From Pseudomonadota bacterium (GTDB lineage: Bacteria; Pseudomonadota; Alphaproteobacteria; Sphingomonadales; Sphingomonadaceae), in assembly GCA_023433445.1 (NCBI GenBank), contig JAEZCS010000114.1, forward strand, positions 1 through 20,625: a DNA stretch of 20,625 nucleotides, written 5' to 3'. The translations under genes and the position numbers were made by a program. Each line of letters starts with the position of its first letter. The stretch's first letter is position 1. Under the pieces are notes generated by a model. The model saw only the letters and a program-made list of their open reading frames with translations. It was not told where the DNA came from and searched no databases. Shown here in pieces: positions 15,401-20,625 of the stretch.

Positions 15401-16030
15401 GTCGTAGCTGTAGCGAAAACCCTGGGCCTCCAGGTTCCGCGCGCGTTTCAACGCTTGCGCAATCGTCTCCCCGGTGACGAACTGTTCGCCCATCATCCGC
15501 ATGGCAAGGTCGACGCCACGGCGGATCACCGGCTCCCCCGCGCGCGCCACAAGACGCGTCAGCGCCGCGCCGAGCCCACGGTCATCGACGCTGCCGACCA
15601 GCTTGCCCGTGACCACCAGTCCCCATGTGGCCGCATTGACGAACAGCGACTTGCCGCCGCCCACATGGGCGCTCCAGTCGCCGCCAGCCAGCTTGTCGCG
15701 GATCAGCGCGTCCCGGGTCGCGTCGTCGGGAATACGCAGCAGCGCTTCGGCCAGGCACATGAGCGCAACGCCCTCTTCGCTCGATAGCGAATACTCCTGC
15801 ACCAGCGCTTCTACACCGCTGCCTCTATGGTTGGCTCGCAGCGTGGTCACCAATTGCCGAGCCATTTGCCTGATCGCCTCGCGGTCCGGGCCGCCCAAAG
15901 TTGCGGCCTCAAGCAGCGGCGCCACGCACGCCGCTTCGTCACGGCGGTAGGCGGCGGTGATCGCTTGCCGAAGCAAGCCTTGAGGGCGGATCGGGGGGGC
16001 GAAGGCTTTGAAGACGGCGGACTGGGACAT
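12425..16030 (-). CDS. putA: Bifunctional proline dehydrogenase / L-glutamate-gamma-semialdehyde dehydrogenase
   Basis: This 1201-residue PutA oxidises proline to glutamate in two channelled steps, using FAD/quinone and then NAD+. An N-terminal arm leads to the PRODH barrel (about 150-480) with KLSALHPRY, VRLVKGAYWDAEIKRAQ and YEFQCLHGMGEPLYEQV. The aldehyde dehydrogenase part (about 560-1000) has CISPWNFPLAIFTGQV, Glu792 in AETGGQNAM and catalytic Cys826 in DSAGQRCSALR. The C-terminal domain ends in the conserved ISINTTAAGGNASLMMIG. There is no ribbon-helix-helix domain at the N-terminus, so it is not an autorepressor like E. coli PutA; length and layout fit the intermediate class with a C-terminal domain. 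The ATG at 16030 is chosen because the protein then begins MSQSAVFKAFAPP; an upstream start at 16096 is possible, and neither has a strong Shine-Dalgarno. It is divergent from the alpha/beta hydrolase. Confidence 0.95.
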   Translation of the reverse strand: MSQSAVFKAFAPPIRPQGLLRQAITAAYRRDEAACVAPLLEAATLGGPDREAIRQMARQLVTTLRANHRGSGVEALVQEYSLSSEEGVALMCLAEALLRIPDDATRDALIRDKLAGGDWSAHVGGGKSLFVNAATWGLVVTGKLVGSVDDRGLGAALTRLVARAGEPVIRRGVDLAMRMMGEQFVTGETIAQALKRARNLEAQGFRYSYDMLGEAAVTAADADRYFADYERAIHAIGKAAGKRGVYEGPGISIKLSALHPRYVRAQAERVMGELLPRVRQLALLAKSYDIGLNIDAEEMDRLELSLDLLESLAVDSDLAGWDGLGFVIQAYGKRCPFVIDWIIDLARQSGRRMMVRLVKGAYWDAEIKRAQVDGLADFPVYTRKLHTDVAYIACAQKLLAAPDAVSPQFATHNAQTLATIYRIAGPDFSIGQYEFQCLHGMGEPLYEQVVGKEKLDRPCRIYAPVGTHETLLAYLVRRLLENGANSSFVHRIGDPTVRLEDLIADPAELVRAMPDPGARHHQIALPAHIYPDRRNSAGFDLSDEATLAALSQALVESAETGWAAAPTFGSGKPRAIVNPADHRDMVGTVVELAAEDAAALVAHAASSDWGGKPVEERAAILERAADAMQARMPILLGLLIREAGKSLPNAIAEVREAIDFLRYYAVQARTNFGVEQRPLGPIICISPWNFPLAIFTGQVSAALVAGNPVLAKPAGQTPLIAAEAVRLLHEAGVPAHALQLTPGDGALGSALVAAPDTAGVMFTGSTAVARLIQGELAKRLSTAGRPIPLVAETGGQNAMIVDSSALAEQVVADVLVSAFDSAGQRCSALRVLCLQEEVADRILLMLKRALREMRVGRPDALKVDIGPVITGQAKAGIEKHIAKMRERGARVDQLTLPAEAAYGTFVAPTIIEIDSIAELEQEVFGPVLHVVRFRRERLDALIDAINATGYGLTFGLHTRLDETSAHVTARVKAGNLYVNRNMIGAIVGVQPFGGRGLSGTGPKAGGPLYLNRLVARPPASHHRAQHPASPIHAFANWLDAKGEGGCAAKARDYAAASALGTELTLPGPVGESNFYSLHPRGQIGMKPKTPHGLFEQMAAVLATGNRGVVTEALPADLPPNVAAQFSDTGDGTCSVVLVEGDANAVAQAVAEAAAMPGPIISVHAADQDRPLAYHCDWLLEEVSISINTTAAGGNASLMMIG

Positions 16031-16184
16031 GGCAAGCGAGTTATCCAAAGACCTGATATGGACAGTTGGCACAGGCTTTCGGTTCCCGGCAAGCAACTCG
16101 GGCCATCATCCCATCAACGGCAAGCTTTGCGCCTGTGATCGCGAGCGTGTAGCTATTTGGCGTCAGGCAAAAACATGCCGCGCG

Positions 16185-16193
16185 AAGGAGGAG
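16185..16193 (+). promoter_or_regulatory. Strong Shine-Dalgarno setting the GTG start of the alpha/beta hydrolase
   Basis: AAGGAGGAG lies a few bases before GTG 16200 and is the strongest ribosome binding site in the window. It overrides the longer open frame that reaches back into the putA 5' end. Confidence 0.8.
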
Positions 16194-16199
16194 AGGCCA

Positions 16200-17183
16200 G
16201 TGGCTGAGTGGCGGCATCATTGGGCACAGATCAATGGCCTCACCATGCATTATGTCGAGCAGGGCCAAGGTCCGTTGGTGGTGCTGGCGCACGGCTTTCC
16301 GCATAGCTGGTTCAGCTGGCGTCACCAGATCGCAGCCATAGCCGCCGCGGGATATCGCGTCGTCGCCTTCGACCTGCGCGGCATGGGACAGACAAGCGCC
16401 CCGATCGAACCGGAAGCCTATGACGTTGAGCATACGGTCGGAGATCTCGTCGGCTTGCTCGACCACCTTGGCGAGGAGCGGGCCGTCTTTGCCGGATTGG
16501 ATTTCGGCCTCTTCGCCATTTACGACATGGCCTATCATTGGCCCGAACGCATGCGCGCGATCATTGGGCTGGGCAATCCGGCATGGCCTCACGAACCGGA
16601 CTGCTCACCCCTGACGTCCGCCCGCGATCTTGGGCAGAAGCATTTCTACCACATCGACTATTTCACCCGCCAGCCCGGCGTGGCGGAGGCTGCGCTTGAT
16701 GCAGAACCGCGCGAGTTTCTGAAGCGGGTCTTTTACGCGCTCTCTGGCGATTATCACTATATCGACGTCTGGAAGCATCCGCCCGGAACCTCCTATCTCG
16801 ATGCCCTGCCCGAAGCGCCGCCCCTGCCATGGCCGTGGCTGAGCGAGCTGGAGCTTGAGTTCTTCGTGAACGACTATGCGCGATCGGGCTTTCTGGGCGG
16901 GCTCAACTGGTATCGCGCCATGGACCTGCGCTGGGCCTATCGCCGCAAGTTCGAGAATATCTCGAACCCCGTGCCCTTCTATTTCCTGACCAGCGAGAAT
17001 GATACCGACATGGAGGCTTTCCATGGGGACGATCCGCTGGCGAAATTGCCGAGCCAATATGCCGACCTGCGCAGCGTCAAGATCCTGCCCAAGGCGGGCC
17101 ATATGCTTCAGATGGAAAGGGCCGCCGAAGTCAGCGCCAGCATGGTCGAGTTCCTGGCCGATATCGCCAGCTCGGATGGCTAA
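16200..17183 (+). CDS. Alpha/beta hydrolase, epoxide-hydrolase-like (Asp nucleophile)
   Basis: This 327-residue protein starts at GTG behind AAGGAGGAG. It has the alpha/beta hydrolase fold: HGFPHSWFSWRHQI (oxyanion region, His31 onward) and FDLRGMGQTSAP. The nucleophile elbow is AGLDFG with Asp101, and the C-terminal histidine is His301 in KAGHMLQME. An aspartate at the elbow is shared by epoxide hydrolases and haloalkane dehalogenases. The lid segment GGLNWYRAMD (Tyr238) favours epoxide hydrolase. The residue before Asp101 is Leu rather than the usual His of HDWG. Asp268 or Asp270 (NDTDMEAF) may be the third catalytic residue. It would act in the cytoplasm on an unknown epoxide or ester. It is divergent from putA with no evident functional link. 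Confidence 0.8.
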   Translation: MAEWRHHWAQINGLTMHYVEQGQGPLVVLAHGFPHSWFSWRHQIAAIAAAGYRVVAFDLRGMGQTSAPIEPEAYDVEHTVGDLVGLLDHLGEERAVFAGLDFGLFAIYDMAYHWPERMRAIIGLGNPAWPHEPDCSPLTSARDLGQKHFYHIDYFTRQPGVAEAALDAEPREFLKRVFYALSGDYHYIDVWKHPPGTSYLDALPEAPPLPWPWLSELELEFFVNDYARSGFLGGLNWYRAMDLRWAYRRKFENISNPVPFYFLTSENDTDMEAFHGDDPLAKLPSQYADLRSVKILPKAGHMLQMERAAEVSASMVEFLADIASSDG

Positions 17184-17207
17184 GGTGCTGGAGTTAGCAA
17201 CATACGC

Positions 17208-17229
17208 CGCCCCGGTTTGACTCGGGGCG
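17208..17229 (+). terminator. GC-rich hairpin after the alpha/beta hydrolase gene
   Basis: CGCCCCG (17208-17214) and CGGGGCG (17223-17229) form a perfect 7-bp stem with an 8-base loop, 24 bases after the hydrolase stop. There is no T-tract, as is common in GC-rich genomes, so termination is plausible but unproven. Confidence 0.45.
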
Positions 17230-17317
17230 CTGCGGCATGCAATGAACCGGTCATGCATTCACGCAGTGATCATGTGCGTTTTCGCTACCAGGGGGGTCAG
17301 CTTCTCGCGGGCATCTA

Positions 17318-17356
17318 GCCCCGGGTTACGGCGCGTCATGCCCCGGGCCCGGGGCA
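17318..17356 (+). repeat. Nested palindromes in the rnk leader
   Basis: GCCCCGGG occurs at 17318-17325 and again at 17340-17347. The second copy is immediately followed by its complement CCCGGGGC (17348-17355). Positions 17339-17356 form a perfect 18-bp palindrome, TGCCCCGGGCCCGGGGCA. Either GCCCCGGG copy can pair with the CCCGGGGC, so alternative RNA structures or a cruciform are possible. Confidence 0.7.
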
Positions 17357-17371
17357 AATCGGTAGATTGCA

Positions 17372-17390
17372 GCACACCGGGAAGGTGTGC
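17372..17390 (+). promoter_or_regulatory. Hairpin immediately upstream of rnk
   Basis: GCACACC (17372-17378), loop GGGAA, then GGTGTGC (17384-17390) form a perfect 7-bp stem. It ends 26 bases before the proposed rnk ATG and overlaps an alternative GTG start (17387), so it could affect translation or early elongation. Confidence 0.5.
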
Positions 17391-17416
17391 GCTCGGTCCT
17401 CTCGAAAGCCAGCGCC

Positions 17417-17827
17417 ATGACCAGACCTTTAAGCCGGGGAAACCCGCCAGTTTATTTCATCGATTCCGAAGCCGATAGCCTGTCCAACCTGGCCTTGGGC
17501 GTCGCCAACAGCATGCCCGACGTCAGCGACCTGCTGCTGAGAGAAATCACGCGCGCGAAGGTGCAAGCCCCCTCGCGCATAGCGGCAGATGTCGTCACCA
17601 TGCATTCGACCGTCGAATTTGTGGACGAGGCGAGCGGCGCTGATCGCACCGTTCAGATCGTCTATCCGGCCCAGGCGGACATCAGCGCCGGCCGCATTTC
17701 CATCCTGACGCCCATTGCTGCCGGGTTGATCGGCCTGCGCGAGGGGCAATCGATCGAATGGCCCGACCGCGACGGCCGCACCCGGACGCTCACGGTCGTC
17801 AGGGTGACGCAACCCACCCGCATCTGA
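17417..17827 (+). CDS. rnk: Rnk-type nucleoside diphosphate kinase regulator, GreA/GreB C-terminal fold
   Basis: This 136-residue protein starts at ATG 17417; an in-frame GTG at 17387 would add ten residues. The N-terminal part has a coiled-coil character (EADSLSNLALGVANSMPDVSDLLLREITRAKV). The C-terminal FKBP-like GreA/GreB domain contains VTMHSTVEFVDE, VQIVYPAQADISAGRISILTPIAAGLIGLREGQSIEW and a final strand LTVVRVTQP. The TPIxAxLIGLxEGQ stretch is the Rnk/GreA signature. Rnk binds RNA polymerase near the secondary channel; its genetic link to nucleoside diphosphate kinase is known from E. coli and Pseudomonas. The Shine-Dalgarno is weak and the leader is strongly structured. Its stop is followed within 30 bases by gdhA, so the two may be cotranscribed. 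Confidence 0.87.
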   Translation: MTRPLSRGNPPVYFIDSEADSLSNLALGVANSMPDVSDLLLREITRAKVQAPSRIAADVVTMHSTVEFVDEASGADRTVQIVYPAQADISAGRISILTPIAAGLIGLREGQSIEWPDRDGRTRTLTVVRVTQPTRI

Positions 17828-17839
17828 TGCATCCCCAAA

Positions 17840-17845
17840 GAGGAG
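17840..17845 (+). promoter_or_regulatory. Ribosome binding site deciding the TTG start of gdhA
   Basis: GAGGAG lies 8 bases before TTG 17854. A competing ATG at 17827, overlapping the rnk stop, has no such site at the right distance, and the TTG start gives the normal GdhA length. Confidence 0.65.
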
Positions 17846-17853
17846 AGAAGACA

Positions 17854-19203
17854 TTGCCCCGCATCGACGAGAAGCTCCTGCCGATATTCGAAGACGTGCT
17901 CCGGCGGAATGCCGGTGAAACGGAATTCCATCAGGCTGTCGAAGAAGTGCTGGAAAGCCTGGGGCTCGTCGTCGCCAAGCATCCTCAATATATGGACAAC
18001 GCCCTGATCGAACGCATCTGCGAGCCGGAACGCCAGATCATCTTCCGCGTGCCCTGGGTTGATGACAAGGGGCAGACCCACATCAATCGCGGCTTTCGCG
18101 TGCAGTTCAACTCGGCGCTTGGCCCCTATAAGGGCGGCCTGCGGTTCCACCCTTCGGTCAATGTCGGGATCATCAAGTTCCTAGGCTTTGAGCAGACCTT
18201 CAAGAACGCGCTGACAGGCCTGCCCATCGGTGGTGGCAAGGGCGGATCGGACTTCAATCCGCGCGACCGCTCGAATGGCGAAATCATGCGTTTCTGCCAG
18301 TCCTTCATGACCGAACTCTACCGCCACCTCGGCGAATATACTGACGTTCCGGCCGGCGACATCGGCGTCGGCGCGCGAGAGGTCGGCTATCTCTTCGGCC
18401 AATATAAGCGCCTCACCAACCGCTATGAAGCAGGCGTACTGACCGGCAAGGGCCTGATCTATGGCGGTTCCCGCGCGCGCACCGAAGCGACCGGCTATGG
18501 CACCGTCTATTTTGTCGACCAGATGCTCAAGACCCGTGGCGAAAGCCTGGAAGGAAAGCGGGCGGTTGTTTCCGGCTCGGGCAATGTCGCCATCTACGCC
18601 ATCGAAAAGATCAAGGAGTTCGGCGGCAAGGCCGTCGCCTGTTCGGATTCCTCCGGCTACATCGTCGACGATGAAGGCATTGACCTCGACTTGCTCAAGG
18701 AGATCAAGCTCGTTCACCGCGATCGCATTTCAGAATATGCGCGGCGCAAGGGGTCGGGCGCTCATTTCGTCGAGCAAGGCGTCATCTGGGACGTGCCATG
18801 CGACGTCGCGCTTCCTGCCGCTACGCAGAACGAGCTCAATGGAAAAGACGCCGCCACCCTGATCCGCAACGGCATCGTGGCAGTGGCGGAGGGCGCGAAC
18901 ATGCCCTGCACCCCGGAAGCGGTTCGCCTGTTCCAGAATGCGGACATCCTGTTCGGGCCCGCAAAGGCGGCCAATGCAGGGGGCGTTGCCACGTCCGCGC
19001 TGGAAATGCAGCAGAATGCCTCCCGCGACAGCTGGACCTTCGAAGAAACCGAAGCCCGCCTCGCCGCGATCATGCGGCGCATTCATGACAGCTGCGCGGA
19101 AACCGCCGACGAATATGGCGCGCCCGGCAATTACGTCCTTGGCGCGAACATCACCGGCTTCGTCCGCGTCGCCGAAGCGATGGAGGCGATGGGCGTGATC
19201 TGA
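17854..19203 (+). CDS. gdhA: NADP-type glutamate dehydrogenase
   Basis: This 449-residue protein, essentially the length of E. coli GdhA, starts at TTG behind GAGGAG. It interconverts 2-oxoglutarate plus ammonium and glutamate. Landmarks are YKGGLRFHPSVNVGIIKFLGFEQ, GLPIGGGKGGSDFNP with Lys129, VPAGDIGVGAREVGYLFG with catalytic Asp169, TGYGTVYFVDQML, the Rossmann loop VVSGSGNVAIYAIEKI, and ACSDSSGYIVDD. The SDSSG after the second beta strand is the pattern of NADP-preferring hexameric (GdhA) enzymes. TQNELNG and NAGGVATSALEM close the family blocks. It lies directly downstream of rnk and converges on the truncated haemoglobin gene. With PutA in the same window it could balance glutamate made from proline (inference). 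An ATG at 17827 would add nine residues. Confidence 0.95.
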   Translation: MPRIDEKLLPIFEDVLRRNAGETEFHQAVEEVLESLGLVVAKHPQYMDNALIERICEPERQIIFRVPWVDDKGQTHINRGFRVQFNSALGPYKGGLRFHPSVNVGIIKFLGFEQTFKNALTGLPIGGGKGGSDFNPRDRSNGEIMRFCQSFMTELYRHLGEYTDVPAGDIGVGAREVGYLFGQYKRLTNRYEAGVLTGKGLIYGGSRARTEATGYGTVYFVDQMLKTRGESLEGKRAVVSGSGNVAIYAIEKIKEFGGKAVACSDSSGYIVDDEGIDLDLLKEIKLVHRDRISEYARRKGSGAHFVEQGVIWDVPCDVALPAATQNELNGKDAATLIRNGIVAVAEGANMPCTPEAVRLFQNADILFGPAKAANAGGVATSALEMQQNASRDSWTFEETEARLAAIMRRIHDSCAETADEYGAPGNYVLGANITGFVRVAEAMEAMGVI

Positions 19204-19207
19204 TCGG

Positions 19208-19272
19208 GGCGCATGCTTTCCGCCGGAGCCCGAACGTGCATAGGTTCGGGACTGGCGGAAAGAGCGTGCGCC
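19208..19272. terminator. Three-tier hairpin between convergent gdhA and haemoglobin genes
   Basis: Three nested perfect stems fill the gap between stops: GGCGCA/TGCGCC (19208-19213 with 19267-19272), CTTTCCGCC/GGCGGAAAG (19216-19224 with 19254-19262) and CCCGAAC/GTTCGGG (19229-19235 with 19244-19250). Short internal loops separate them. The symmetric position suggests a bidirectional terminator. There is no U-run on the plus strand. It could also be a member of a dispersed palindromic repeat family. Confidence 0.7.
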
Positions 19273-19273
19273 G

Positions 19274-19648
19274 TCAGGACTTCCGGTCGCGATGGAATTG
19301 CACGCCCAGTTGCAGGCTCTCGGCTATGCGGTCGGCCTTCTCCTGAAAGATCGCCGCCGCGTCCGGGGCCAGCAATTCGCTGCTCGTCTGCCGCCACAGC
19401 GCCAACCATCGGTTGAAATTATCGGCTGTCATATGGGGCTCGTGCCGGACATGTGCGACCATCGGCTGCCCTTTGTAACGGCCGGTGCCCAGCATTACCG
19501 ATGACCAGAAAGCCTTCAGCTTCTCCAGGTGAAGCGGCCAGTCGTCGATCGCCTGATCGAATATCGGACCAAGCACCGCGTCGGCGCGCACCCGTTCGTA
19601 AAAGGCCGGGACGAGGCGGCCGATATCCTCTTCGCTTATCTTGCTCAT
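19274..19648 (-). CDS. Group III truncated haemoglobin
   Basis: This 124-residue protein has a 2-on-2 globin fold of group III (COG2346). The signature blocks are FYERVRADAVLGPIFDQAI with the B10-type Tyr, DWPLHLEKLKAFWSSVMLG, GRYKGQPMVAHV, a histidine-rich E-F region (HVRHEPHM, candidate distal and proximal haem ligands), and RWLALWRQTS with the G8 Trp. Group III members bind O2, NO or peroxide. Their physiological roles are poorly settled, NO or redox detoxification being the usual proposal. It starts 26 bases after the stop of the P450 gene, so the two are probably one transcript. No strong Shine-Dalgarno is visible. Confidence 0.9.
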   Translation of the reverse strand: MSKISEEDIGRLVPAFYERVRADAVLGPIFDQAIDDWPLHLEKLKAFWSSVMLGTGRYKGQPMVAHVRHEPHMTADNFNRWLALWRQTSSELLAPDAAAIFQEKADRIAESLQLGVQFHRDRKS

Positions 19649-19674
19649 CTACCGGCTACGACAGGGGCCGTCTT

Positions 19675-20625
19675 TCAGTCACAGGAAATGGCGGCATTGC
19701 GCAACTCGTAGCCGGTGACCAGCGGATTCCAGGTTAGCGTGGGTGCGCGGTCCAGCTTCAGGCCCGGCACCTGCAACAGCTGTTCCAGGAAAATGCTGCT
19801 CTCCTGCAGCGCGACCTGCGCGCCGGGGCAGCGATGTTCGCCATCGCCGAAGGAAAGGCCCGCATTGCCATATTTGGCGCTGACCTCCCGGCCGGGCACC
19901 AGTTCGCATGGCCGATCGCCAAAGGCCGCCATGTCCGTATTCGCCGCGCGGACATCGACGGCGACGGCAGCGCCGGCTGGCGCGGCCGCGACCGTTCCAT
20001 CATCCGGCACACGGCGGTAAAGATAGCCCACGACCGGCTCGAGCCGCAGCAATTCCTCCAACAGGGCGATCTTGCCCTTCTCATCGGCAGCGAGGAAGGC
20101 GGCCTTCAATTCCTCTCGCTCCAGCATGTGCCAGGCGGCCATCACGATGAACTCGCGCGTCGTCGCCATGCCAGCCGCGCCGTAGACGAGGCACTCGGTC
20201 AATATCTCCCGGCCATTATAGCCTTCGTCGATCAGGTGGGAGATGACATCGTCCCGCCGCTGCCTGCGCCGGGCGCGGATCGCCGGGGCGACATCACGAT
20301 AATAGAAGGACAGGACCCGATATTGGGCCTGCGCGAATTTGATCAGCGATGCCACCTTGTTCGGGTGCGGCCGGAAGTCGCCGGTAAAGAACACGTCCAA
20401 TCTGCGGGCGAGCCCCCTGGGGTCGCTGTCGGTCAGGCCAACGATTTGGCTCGCGACCGCGACGGCCAACTCTAGGCTTAGCTGGTCCAGATAGCCCGTC
20501 TTGTCCTTCGCGAACCGAGACACGAGCTGGTCGCTGAGCTTGACCATCAGCTCGCGATAATGGGTCGTGACAATCCGCGGCGTGAAGAAGCGCGCCGTGG
20601 CGCTGCGCTGCACGCGATGGGCTTC
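19675..20625 (-). CDS. Cytochrome P450, N-terminal part outside window
   Basis: There are 316 codons before the TGA, and the frame is open to the window edge; about 100 N-terminal residues are probably missing. A late segment EAHRVQRSATARFFTP corresponds to the conserved region before the C helix. The I helix reads GAAGMATTREF, where most P450s have A-G-x-(D/E)-T-T: the acid is Ala here, while the threonines are kept. The ExxR pair is ELLR in EELLRLEP. The haem loop is LSFGDGEHRCPGAQ, with the cysteine codon at 19828-19830. It is a soluble bacterial class P450 by style, and the substrate and CYP family are not recognisable. No ferredoxin or reductase gene is seen. It lies directly upstream of the truncated haemoglobin. 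Confidence 0.9.
   Translation of the reverse strand, partial: EAHRVQRSATARFFTPRIVTTHYRELMVKLSDQLVSRFAKDKTGYLDQLSLELAVAVASQIVGLTDSDPRGLARRLDVFFTGDFRPHPNKVASLIKFAQAQYRVLSFYYRDVAPAIRARRRQRRDDVISHLIDEGYNGREILTECLVYGAAGMATTREFIVMAAWHMLEREELKAAFLAADEKGKIALLEELLRLEPVVGYLYRRVPDDGTVAAAPAGAAVAVDVRAANTDMAAFGDRPCELVPGREVSAKYGNAGLSFGDGEHRCPGAQVALQESSIFLEQLLQVPGLKLDRAPTLTWNPLVTGYELRNAAISCD

Noticed and set aside
14714..15787. 357-codon plus-strand open frame inside putA
   Set aside because: It is antisense to the PRODH domain; the translation shows no recognisable domain and no ribosome binding site was evident.
16031..16125. Three direct copies of GGCAAGC between putA and the alpha/beta hydrolase (16031, 16088, 16119)
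   Set aside because: Seven bases with irregular spacing (57 and 31) in a GC-rich region; too weak to call operator repeats.
16008..16199. Upstream extension of the alpha/beta hydrolase from 16008
   Set aside because: The extension would overlap the putA start and adds unrelated sequence. AAGGAGGAG before GTG 16200 fixes the start and the fold begins immediately.
17217..17245. TTGACT as a -35 box for rnk
   Set aside because: No acceptable -10 hexamer at 16-18 bases, and the TTGACT lies in the loop of a hairpin.

Overview
The window is GC-rich chromosomal DNA, almost certainly from a sphingomonad (Alphaproteobacteria, Sphingomonadales: Sphingobium, Sphingomonas, Novosphingobium or a relative). 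The basis is the TonB receptor style, the codon use, the catabolic gene mix, frequent GTG/TTG starts and terminators without T-tracts. Genus-level placement is inference. I see no tRNA, rRNA, CRISPR array, insertion sequence or phage gene.

Left part (1-5416): a TonB-dependent outer-membrane receptor (minus strand, C-terminus cut by the window edge) stands divergent from a secreted family-5 glycoside hydrolase of endoglycoceramidase type with a duplicated C-terminal module. The two outward-facing upstream regions share a 14-bp motif, which suggests co-regulation. The hydrolase ends tail to tail with a LysR-type regulator, and the two genes share one CTAG as both stop codons.

Centre (5417-12382): the LysR gene is divergent from a leucine-degradation operon: isovaleryl-CoA dehydrogenase, both 3-methylcrotonyl-CoA carboxylase subunits, and a MaoC-fold hydratase. 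Most junctions are overlapping or tightly spaced. The intergenic region carries a perfect CGCTAT-N11-ATAGCG dyad, a textbook LysR box. The usual LiuC (crotonase-type methylglutaconyl-CoA hydratase) and LiuE (HMG-CoA lyase) genes are absent here. The MaoC protein is the obvious candidate for the hydration step, although it has Asn where MaoC hydratases carry their catalytic Asp. A 3-ketosteroid dehydrogenase-like flavoprotein follows, behind its own dyad.

Right part (12425-20625): the bifunctional proline-to-glutamate enzyme PutA (minus strand) is divergent from an epoxide-hydrolase-like alpha/beta hydrolase. Next come an Rnk/GreA-type protein behind a strongly structured leader and an NADP-type glutamate dehydrogenase starting at TTG. 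GdhA converges on a group III truncated haemoglobin and a cytochrome P450 (minus strand, N-terminus cut by the window edge), with a three-tier hairpin between them.

Together the genes point to carbon scavenging: uptake and hydrolysis of a glycan or glycolipid, leucine and proline breakdown feeding acetyl-CoA and glutamate, nitrogen balancing by GdhA, and oxidation of hydrophobic compounds. Most families are familiar. The least explained items are the receptor/hydrolase pair with its shared motif and repeat module, the MaoC variant of the leucine operon, the P450-haemoglobin pair, and the palindromic rnk leader.
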